DNA from: an uncultured Acetatifactor sp.
GTDB taxonomy: Bacteria; Bacillota; Clostridia; Lachnospirales; Lachnospiraceae
DNA: 5,529 nucleotides
Reading direction: 5' to 3'
Assembly: GCA_910585615.1 (NCBI GenBank)
Contig: CAJUFO010000034.1
Coordinates: forward strand, 37,446-42,974
Both the position numbers and the translations under genes were made by a program. Of the stretch, positions 1-4,468 are shown piece after piece. The notes under the pieces are model-generated. The model was not told where the DNA came from and ran no database searches. It worked only from the letters and a program-made list of their open reading frames with translations. Every line of letters begins with the position of its first letter. The first letter of the stretch is position 1.

Positions 1-446
1 TCTATGGACTCGCCCCTTTCTATCCTGCGCTCCGCAACCTCCCGCAGGGTCTCGTCGTCCAGATACGGGTAGAAGGCTTCGATGTGGTCTCCGTTCTTCA
101 GCAGCATGCTGTCCGCTAGCTGCTCCACCTGCTCCGGCTTCAGGATAGGAACCGCGGCCTCCAGCTCCTCTTTCGACACCTCGTTGCGCTCCACATATTC
201 CTGGATGCCGTCCTCCATGGCGCTGTGAATCAGTTCCACCCTTCCGTCCAGGAGCTCGTCCACCGTGCAGTCGAACAGGGCCGCCAGTTGGGGCAGCTTG
301 GAGATGTCCGGCATGCTGTTGCCGCGCTCCCAATTGGAGACGGCCTGGAAGCTTACGCCCATTTTGTCTGCCAGCTCTGTCTGGGTCATATTCCGGGATT
401 TTCTCAATGAGACGATTTTTTTACCCACCTGTTTCATATTGAACAT
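1..446 (-). CDS. XRE-family HTH transcriptional regulator (C-terminus cut by window edge)
   Basis: A DNA-binding regulator of unknown target. The frame is open from 446 to the window edge, giving 148 visible residues and no stop. Residues about 8-63 form an HTH_3/Cro-CI domain: helix 2 TQTELADKMG (21-30), then recognition helix SFQAVSNWERG (32-42), then the usual DISKLPQLAALFDCTVDELL segment. ATG codons occur at 452, 446 and 437; 446 is preferred because GAGGG (458-454) lies 7 nt upstream, the best Shine-Dalgarno spacing. After the HTH the tail is acidic and appears to repeat: LKPEQVEQLADSMLLKNG (102-119) resembles LDDETLREVAERRIERGE (129-146), a period of about 27 residues. Such helical repeat tails are known in clostridial XRE regulators and may mediate protein contacts (inference). 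It is separated from the upstream ATPase by a terminator, so it is probably its own unit. The fold call is secure, the function unknown. Confidence 0.9.
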   Translation of the reverse strand, partial: MFNMKQVGKKIVSLRKSRNMTQTELADKMGVSFQAVSNWERGNSMPDISKLPQLAALFDCTVDELLDGRVELIHSAMEDGIQEYVERNEVSKEELEAAVPILKPEQVEQLADSMLLKNGDHIEAFYPYLDDETLREVAERRIERGESI

Positions 447-471
447 AATCATACCCTCGCTTTAAGTTTTT

Positions 472-485
472 GAAAAAGCTTTTTC
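472..485. promoter_or_regulatory. Perfect 14-bp palindrome at the XRE start region (possible operator)
   Basis: GAAAAAGCTTTTTC is perfectly self-complementary and covers the predicted transcription start, between the -10 element (493-501) and the ATG at 446. Its position would suit autorepression by the dimeric XRE protein encoded just downstream. It is A/T-run based, so chance is a real alternative. Confidence 0.35.
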
Positions 486-492
486 TGAATGG

Positions 493-501
493 ATTGTAAC
501 A
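493..501 (-). promoter_or_regulatory. Extended -10 promoter of the XRE regulator
   Basis: Read on the minus strand, this is TGT-TACAAT: a -10 hexamer one base from consensus, preceded by the TGn extension. No recognisable -35 hexamer sits 16-18 bp upstream, which is common for extended -10 promoters. Transcription would begin near 486, leaving a leader of about 40 nt before the ATG at 446. This is a sequence-pattern call only. Confidence 0.5.
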
Positions 502-530
502 CAGAAGCCCGCATCCCTGCTATAAAGAAA

Positions 531-564
531 TGCTTGAATTGCCGGTTTCCCCATAATTCAAGCA
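531..564. repeat. Inverted repeat, 10-bp arms, 14-nt loop
   Basis: TGCTTGAATT (531-540) and AATTCAAGCA (555-564) are perfect reverse complements. Read on the minus strand the hairpin is followed by ATTTCTTTAT, a weak U-rich run, so it could be a second backup terminator behind the one at 644-698. Alternatively it is a DNA site upstream of the XRE promoter. Direction and function are undecided. Confidence 0.5.
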
Positions 565-574
565 GCTCTTGAAG

Positions 575-609
575 GGATGGGCTTCCATCCGAAGCTTCCA
601 AAGGAAGCT
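575..609. repeat. Two adjacent short hairpins with a shared alternative pairing
   Basis: The first is GGATGG-GCTT-CCATCC (575-590), six pairs with a four-base loop. The second is AGCTTCC-AAA-GGAAGCT (593-609), seven pairs with a three-base loop. GCTTCCA occurs twice (581-587 and 594-600), so GGAAGC (603-608) can pair with either copy, making two mutually exclusive folds possible. Together with 531-564 this accounts for most of the gene-free stretch 447-735 between the terminator and the XRE promoter. No coding region is seen in that stretch. Confidence 0.45.
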
Positions 610-643
610 CCCGCAAAATCCACGGAATGTACCCTGTCCGTCC

Positions 644-698
644 AAAAAAGCCCTGCAGGCTGCCATGGGGCGCTCCCCCCGGCAGGCCGCTGCAGGGC
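644..698 (-). terminator. Rho-independent terminator of the metal-ATPase operon
   Basis: On the minus strand GCCCTGCA (698-691) pairs with TGCAGGGC (657-650); an inner CTGCC/GGCAG stem (685-681 with 664-660) and a G/C-rich apical part follow. The stem is immediately followed by six T residues (649-644). It starts 38 nt after the ATPase stop codon at 736, the expected place and orientation for ending that transcript. Confidence 0.88.
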
Positions 699-735
699 CT
701 CTTTATACTATAGTTTTATAGTCATCTTTTCGCTG

Positions 736-2838
736 TCAGGCAGTGCTCCGGGCACCGGAAACCTTCAGGCACCGGATGGCGTTCAGCACCGCCAGCACCA
801 TGACGCCCACGTCCGCGAAGATGGCCAGCCACATATTGGCCAGGCCCACAGCCCCCAGGAGCAGGCAGGCCGCCTTCACAGCCAGGGCGAACACGATGTT
901 CTCATAGACGATGGCCAGACATTTCCGGGAGATCCGTATGGCCAGGGCCAGCTTCATGGGATTGTCGTCCATGAGCACGATGTCCGCCGCCTCGATGGCC
1001 GCGTCCGACCCCAGGGCCCCCATGGCCACGCCGATGTCCGCCCGGGACAACACAGGCGCGTCGTTGATGCCGTCCCCCACGAAGGCCAGGTTCTCCTTTG
1101 GCCCCTTTCGGGCCAGCAGGGCTTCCACTGCCTCCACCTTGTCCCCGGGCAGCAGCTCGCTTTTTACCTCGTCCAGACCCAGCTGCCCCGCCACATGCTC
1201 CGCCGTGAGACGGGTGTCTCCTGTGAGCATGACCGTGGTCTTCACGCCTGCCGCCTTCAGGGCGGCGATGGCCTCCTTCGCCTGCTCCTTCACCACATCG
1301 GCTATGAGGATATAGCCCGCGTAGGCTCCGTCCACCGCCACATGGACGATGGTGCCTGGCTGCCGCGCTTCTTCATAGGGCAGGTGCAGGCTCTCCATGA
1401 GCCTGGCGTTTCCGGCCGCCACGCTTACGCCGTCTACTCTTGCCTTCACGCCGTGGCCGCTGATCTCCTCTACGTCGGCCACAAGGGAGAAACGGATTTC
1501 CTTGCCGTAAGCATCCTTCAGGCTCTTGCTGATTGGATGGTTGGAGTAGCTCTCCGCGTAGGCCGCCAACTCCAACAGGCGCTCCTGGGCCGACTGCCGA
1601 CCGCCGGCTGTCGCGGAACCGGTTTCCTTCGGATGATGTCCACCATCAGATTCCGGCTCTCTCCCTTCTGTATGCGTCCAACTCCCGGCTTCCCGAGCCT
1701 GCCGTGCGCTCTCAGCTTCCTGGCTGTCTTCCTGGAGCCCCATCGGCGCCCCATCGTGGGCCTGCCCAAGCTTTTGCGCGAATTCCGCCGCCGGGCAGAT
1801 TTCCGTCACCTGGAACACGCCCTTGGTCAGCGTCCCCGTCTTGTCGAAGACCACGTACTTCGTCCCGGCCAGGGCTTCCAGGTAGTTGGAGCCTTTGACC
1901 AGAATGCCGCAGGAGGACGCGCCGCCGATACCCCCGAAGAAACTTAAGGGGATGGATATCACCAGGGCGCAGGGGCAGCTGATGACCAGAAAGGTCAACG
2001 CCCGGATGACCCATGTGCTCCAGTTCGCCGGATTCCCCAGAATCAGGTTGACCACCGAGGGAACCACCGCCAGGGCCAGGGCGCTGTAGCAGACGGCAGG
2101 GGTATAGTATCTGGCGAACTTGGTGATGAAGTTTTCCGTCCGGGCCTTTTTCATACTGGAATTCTCCACCAGGTCCAGAATCTTCGACACCGTGGACTCC
2201 CCGAATTCCTTGGTGGTGCGGATCCGCAGCAGGCCTGTGAGGTTCACACAGCCGCTGATGATTTCCTCCCCCTCATGCACCTCCCTGGGCACGCTCTCCC
2301 CGGTGAGGGCGCTGGTGTTCAGGGTGGACGCTCCACTCATCACCACTCCGTCAATGGGTACCTTTTCCCCGGGCTGCACCAGGATAATCGTGCCCACCTC
2401 CACCTCGTCAGGGTCTACCTGCTCCAGATTGCCCTCCTGATCCTCGATGTTGGCATAGTCGGGGCGGATATCCATCAGGGCGCTGATGTTCTTTCGGCTG
2501 CGTCCCACGGCCACGGCCTGGAACAGCTCGCCAATCTGATAGAAGAGCATGACCGCCACACCCTCGGCGAACTCGCCCTCCAGCCCCCTGCTCTCATTGT
2601 AAATGCCCAGCAGCATGGCTCCCACCGTGGCAACGGCCATCAGGAAGTTCTCGTCGAACACCTCCCCGTGGCAGATGCCCAGTGCCGCCTTGCGCAGGAT
2701 GTCATAGCCTATAATGAAGTAGGGCACCAGGTACAGTGCGAACCGCAGATACCCCTCCACGGGCGCGAAGTGCAGCGCCACCATGAGGACTGCCGCTGTG
2801 ATGATGCGGTACAGCACTTTTTTCTGTTTCTTTGTCAT
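736..2838 (-). CDS. cadA: Zn2+/Cd2+/Pb2+-type P1B metal-exporting ATPase, without N-terminal HMA domain
   Basis: This membrane pump uses ATP to export divalent soft metals; 700 residues. Motifs in order: TGES (179-182, actuator), SCPC (287-290, transport-site cysteines in M6), DKTGT (332-336, phosphorylated Asp332), NHP (433-435, the P1B His-Pro), TGD (539-541) and GDGINDAP (588-595). Membrane segments lie near 9-27, 34-50, 66-80, 93-110, 244-266, 276-300, 643-663 and 667-685. Lys655 in M7 and Asp676 in M8 match the residues that mark the Zn/Cd/Pb subgroup (ZntA/CadA) rather than copper pumps. The first helix starts at about residue 9, so the usual N-terminal metal-binding domain is absent; a separate HMA gene lies upstream. 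Asp332 to His434 is 102 residues against 39 in E. coli ZntA, because of a hydrophilic insertion at about 353-416. The start is supported by AGGA (2849-2846) 7 nt upstream. The family is secure; Zn versus Cd as main substrate is not. Confidence 0.95.
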   Translation of the reverse strand: MTKKQKKVLYRIITAAVLMVALHFAPVEGYLRFALYLVPYFIIGYDILRKAALGICHGEVFDENFLMAVATVGAMLLGIYNESRGLEGEFAEGVAVMLFYQIGELFQAVAVGRSRKNISALMDIRPDYANIEDQEGNLEQVDPDEVEVGTIILVQPGEKVPIDGVVMSGASTLNTSALTGESVPREVHEGEEIISGCVNLTGLLRIRTTKEFGESTVSKILDLVENSSMKKARTENFITKFARYYTPAVCYSALALAVVPSVVNLILGNPANWSTWVIRALTFLVISCPCALVISIPLSFFGGIGGASSCGILVKGSNYLEALAGTKYVVFDKTGTLTKGVFQVTEICPAAEFAQKLGQAHDGAPMGLQEDSQEAESARQAREAGSWTHTEGREPESDGGHHPKETGSATAGGRQSAQERLLELAAYAESYSNHPISKSLKDAYGKEIRFSLVADVEEISGHGVKARVDGVSVAAGNARLMESLHLPYEEARQPGTIVHVAVDGAYAGYILIADVVKEQAKEAIAALKAAGVKTTVMLTGDTRLTAEHVAGQLGLDEVKSELLPGDKVEAVEALLARKGPKENLAFVGDGINDAPVLSRADIGVAMGALGSDAAIEAADIVLMDDNPMKLALAIRISRKCLAIVYENIVFALAVKAACLLLGAVGLANMWLAIFADVGVMVLAVLNAIRCLKVSGARSTA

Positions 2839-2981
2839 ATTTTTATCCTGCCTTTCCCATAATCAATCCGATTGAAAGGAGAGTCGCCTTTCTCCATCGC
2901 TAACCACATGTCTATGCATACTGGCCTCAGGCTTTCCCCAGCCCTCTGCACAGCACAAAGCCGTCCAAGCCCGGCACGCAT
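2835..2981 (-). CDS. Possible 48-codon small ORF coupled to the ATPase start
   Basis: The frame opens at an ATG (2981-2979) and ends with TGA (2837-2835), overlapping the ATPase start by ATGA, a classic translational-coupling arrangement. The predicted product begins MRAGLGRLCAVQRAG and ends FNRIDYGKGRIKI; it is basic, has two cysteines (9 and 22), and resembles no family I recognise. An AGG lies only 3 nt before the ATG, so its ribosome site is poor; an internal ATG at codon 25 or 29 could be the start instead. It lies in the same frame as the upstream HMA gene, and the frame between that gene's TAA and this ATG is open, so it might be leftover from a longer reading frame. A chance ORF in G/C-rich spacer DNA is a serious alternative. 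Confidence 0.3.
   Translation of the reverse strand: MRAGLGRLCAVQRAGESLRPVCIDMWLAMEKGDSPFNRIDYGKGRIKI
2863..2875. repeat. 13-bp dyad upstream of the ATPase start
   Basis: TCAATC-C-GATTGA has perfect six-base arms around a single centre base, 25-37 nt before the ATPase ATG. It could be a protein site or a weak RNA hairpin in the spacer. A neighbouring GGAGA/TCTCC pair (2878-2882 with 2891-2895) gives a second small stem. No clear role is evident. Confidence 0.3.
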
Positions 2982-2994
2982 TTTCCTATGTGAC

Positions 2995-3024
2995 GCAAAA
3001 GAACCGCCGAAGCGATTCTTTTGC
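2995..3024 (-). other. Stable UUCG-capped mRNA hairpin between the HMA and ATPase genes
   Basis: On the minus strand GCAAAAGAATCGC (3024-3012) pairs along its full 13 bases with GCGGTTCTTTTGC (3007-2995), including one U-G wobble, around a TTCG loop. In RNA this closes as C(UUCG)G, an exceptionally stable tetraloop. The wobble pairs only in minus-strand RNA (C-A mismatch in the other), so selection on the operon transcript is likely. It begins 11 nt after the HMA stop and lacks a following T run, so it is not a normal terminator. Stabilising the 3' end of the HMA message, or processing, would fit (inference). Confidence 0.7.
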
Positions 3025-3035
3025 AGGCTGTCCCT

Positions 3036-3257
3036 TTAGTCCAGAAAAATCTCGCAATCGTCCTCCACCTTCTTGCAGGCCTTGCGCACAGACTGCATGA
3101 CGCCTTTCTCGTCCGCGCCCTCCGCGAACTCCACTTTCATCTTCTGGGTCATGAAGCTAACGGTGGCTCCCTGGACGCCCTCCACCTTCTTCGCCGCTTC
3201 CTCCATCTTCAGGGCGCAGTTCGCGCAGTCTACCTCGATTTTGTAGGTTTTCTTCAT
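3036..3257 (-). CDS. Small HMA-domain heavy-metal-binding protein (metallochaperone-like)
   Basis: A 73-residue cytosolic protein consisting of a single heavy-metal-associated (HMA) domain. The metal site is DCANC (10-14), giving Cys11 and Cys14; the Met usually two residues before the first Cys is Val9 here. The remainder, KMEEAAKKVEGVQGATVSF followed by MKVEF, has the expected beta-alpha-beta order. Two further cysteines lie near the C-terminus (61, 68). The start at 3257 is chosen because a strong purine tract with AGGAGG (3274-3269) and GAGGG (3267-3263) precedes it; an in-frame ATG at 3317 lies inside the operator at the predicted transcript start and has no ribosome site. It heads the operon of an ATPase that lacks its own HMA domain, so it probably binds or hands over the same metal, or acts as the detached regulatory domain of the pump (inference). 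Confidence 0.92.
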   Translation of the reverse strand: MKKTYKIEVDCANCALKMEEAAKKVEGVQGATVSFMTQKMKVEFAEGADEKGVMQSVRKACKKVEDDCEIFLD

Positions 3258-3287
3258 AGGTTCCCTCTCCTCCTCATTTCCGGCTCT

Positions 3288-3327
3288 ATATGAATGGATG
3301 TTTTTCATATGAACCATTGTTCATATG
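3288..3327 (-). promoter_or_regulatory. ArsR/SmtB-type metal-sensor operator with extra half-sites
   Basis: CATATGAAC-CATT-GTTCATATG (3306-3327) is a perfect dyad with nine-base arms. It closely matches the ATATGAAC...GTTCATAT pattern bound by ArsR/SmtB family Zn/Cd sensors such as SmtB, CzrA and ZiaR. A further half-site ATATGAA (3288-3294) pairs with TTCATAT (3304-3310), so a second overlapping dyad is possible, and TTCATATGAA (3304-3313) is itself palindromic. The main dyad covers the predicted transcription start, the standard repressor position. No ArsR gene is seen in this window, so the repressor must act from elsewhere. The identification rests on sequence resemblance and on the Zn/Cd-type pump downstream. 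Confidence 0.75.
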
Positions 3328-3330
3328 TTT

Positions 3331-3358
3331 ATATTACCATATTTTCATGGAATGTCAA
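3331..3358 (-). promoter_or_regulatory. Sigma-A-type promoter of the HMA-ATPase operon
   Basis: On the minus strand TTGACA (3358-3353) is a perfect -35 and TAATAT (3336-3331) is a near-consensus -10, 16 bp apart, with TGG immediately before the -10 (extended form). Transcription should begin near 3324, inside the operator dyad, leaving a leader of about 67 nt before the HMA start codon. The -35 lies within the tail of the remnant reading frame ending at 3345. Confidence 0.8.
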
Positions 3359-3632
3359 GACCTGAATGAAAATTTTGATTCCTATGTGTATTTTTCAGGT
3401 TTTTAATTTCCAAATATCCCTTCCGAGGAGAACCTGTACGGACAATTCTGCCCCTCTCACGCAATCCCCGCATGATTCGGCTTATCTTTCTTGTGCGGAA
3501 TCCAATCCGTTCACTCATTTCTGTCGCCGTAATATTCGGCATCTTTTCTCACATGGCCAAAATCAGCTCCAAATCGTGGGAAAGCCTTTCACGAGAGCAC
3601 TTATTATCGCCATTGGCGATATTCTCCTCCAT
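3345..3632 (-). pseudogene. Remnant of a winged-helix DNA-binding protein, broken by TGA
   Basis: A single frame runs from an ATG at 3632 through 27 codons (MEENIANGDN...LELILAM), meets TGA (3551-3549), and continues open through EKMPNITATEMSERIGF to a stop at 3345. The second half reads as a typical C-terminal winged helix: ITATEMSERIGFRTRKISR as the helix-turn-helix, then RGLRERGRIVRTGSPRKGY as the wing. Such domains close AlbA_2 (Schlafen-like) ATP-binding regulators and some Fic proteins, where GYW is usual; here the Trp position is Leu. No catalytic or AlbA_2 domain remains. A good ribosome site is missing at both possible starts (3632 and 3542), and the tail runs into the promoter of the next operon. 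A short working 65-residue protein from 3542 cannot be excluded, but decay is more likely. Confidence 0.55.
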
Positions 3633-3694
3633 ATGGCGTCAATTCCATCCGGTCACTTGGATGCAAAGCATGGGAGACACTTGAAGCGGCAAAG

Positions 3695-3738
3695 ATGGCG
3701 TGAGAGTTTCACATTAAAGCGTTCTGATGAAACGCCAT
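3695..3738 (-). terminator. Possible weak terminator hairpin after the LytTR regulator
   Basis: Outer arms ATGGCGT (3738-3732 on the minus strand) and ACGCCAT (3701-3695) are perfect complements, with an inner TTCA/TGAA pairing and a competing small stem GCGTT/AACGC (3735-3731 with 3723-3719) followed by TTTAATG. It starts just after the response-regulator stop at 3743. The T run is poor, so termination would be inefficient; this is a tentative call. Confidence 0.3.
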
Positions 3739-3742
3739 GATT

Positions 3743-4462
3743 TTAAAGTCCTTTCATCATGCGTGTGGACATCAGGCAGGTTTCTCCATTGGCAAAATGA
3801 ATGATTCGTTTTTTTGTGTCAACTTCTTTTATGTTCTTTTTGTTTACCAGAAATGACCGATGGCAGCGTACAAAATTACCGCCTAATGTGTTTGTCAGTT
3901 CTTTTATGGTGCTGAAAAACTCAATTTGCCGGTCTTTTGCATGGAGAATGACTTTATGGATATTGGCGGAAGTCTCAAAGAATAAAATATCGTCATAATC
4001 TATGCCGATTTTCCGCCCGCCGCTTTCAATCGTGTAGACTTTGTGTGTCCTGTTGGTCTGCAGTGTATAGCGTTCCATTGCATTTAACAGGCATTCTTTG
4101 ATTTTCACTTCCGCTTCGGCAGGGTTGTCTTTTAATACAAAATCCATGGCCTCCACACGGTACTGGAAGGTCATATAGCTTAGTTCAGAATGTGCGGATA
4201 TGAATATGATGAAACCACGGGGGTCAAATAATCTGATTTTCTGAGCCAGTTTCATGCCGTTTATATTGCTGCCCAAGTCGATATCAAGGAAATAGATGCC
4301 CGTGTTCTGGCTGGTCTTAAGTTTTTCCAACAGCGTATAAGGGTCTCCTGTATCTAAAACAAGCTGCATGTCCAGTTCTTCTATCAGGACAGCATTTTGG
4401 ATGGTTTGGACGATAGCCTGACGCTGCACGGCATTATCCTCACACACAAAAATATCCAGCAT
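3743..4462 (-). CDS. AgrA-like LytTR-family response regulator
   Basis: A 239-residue transcription factor, close to the 238 of Staphylococcus aureus AgrA. The receiver domain (about 1-125) has the acidic pair Glu8-Asp9 in CEDN, the phospho-acceptor Asp60 in YFLDIDLG, Ser89 in FISAHSEL and Lys111 in FVLKDN. The LytTR DNA-binding domain (about 140-239) shows DDILFFETSANIHK, the VRCHRSFLVN segment and a final MSTRMMKGL; His169 and Arg234 match AgrA base-contacting positions His169 and Arg233. Cys200 and Cys229 match the AgrA pair Cys199/Cys228 that forms a redox-sensitive disulfide. The gene follows the kinase by 6 bp, with its ribosome site AAAGGAG (4478-4472) inside the kinase's last codons, so the two are probably co-translated. 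LytTR proteins bind paired repeats in promoters; no clear target pair was recognised within this window. Confidence 0.93.
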   Translation of the reverse strand: MLDIFVCEDNAVQRQAIVQTIQNAVLIEELDMQLVLDTGDPYTLLEKLKTSQNTGIYFLDIDLGSNINGMKLAQKIRLFDPRGFIIFISAHSELSYMTFQYRVEAMDFVLKDNPAEAEVKIKECLLNAMERYTLQTNRTHKVYTIESGGRKIGIDYDDILFFETSANIHKVILHAKDRQIEFFSTIKELTNTLGGNFVRCHRSFLVNKKNIKEVDTKKRIIHFANGETCLMSTRMMKGL

Positions 4463-4468
4463 ATGATG

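Noticed and set aside
577..1947. A 456-codon open frame on the plus strand
   Set aside because: It lies antisense to the ATPase gene, whose motifs are complete and in order. The plus-strand product has no recognisable domain and is rich in His, Arg and Gly, as expected for a shadow frame in G/C-rich coding DNA.
1712..2014. A 100-codon minus-strand frame inside the ATPase
   Set aside because: It is an alternative frame of the CPC/DKTGT region of the ATPase; the product has no recognisable features.
2275..2862. A 195-codon open frame on the plus strand
   Set aside because: It is antisense to the N-terminal half of the ATPase and has no domain or ribosome site that would argue for a real gene.
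3258..3317. N-terminal extension of the HMA protein from an ATG at 3317
   Set aside because: That ATG lies inside the operator dyad about 7 nt after the predicted transcription start and has no ribosome site, whereas the ATG at 3257 follows a strong purine tract and begins exactly where the HMA fold does.
3360..3400. Inverted repeat ACCTGAA...TTCAGGT followed by a plus-strand T run, suggesting a plus-strand terminator
   Set aside because: There is no plus-strand gene upstream for it to terminate, the loop is about 27 nt, and the minus strand has no T run after it. The A/T-rich setting makes chance pairing likely.
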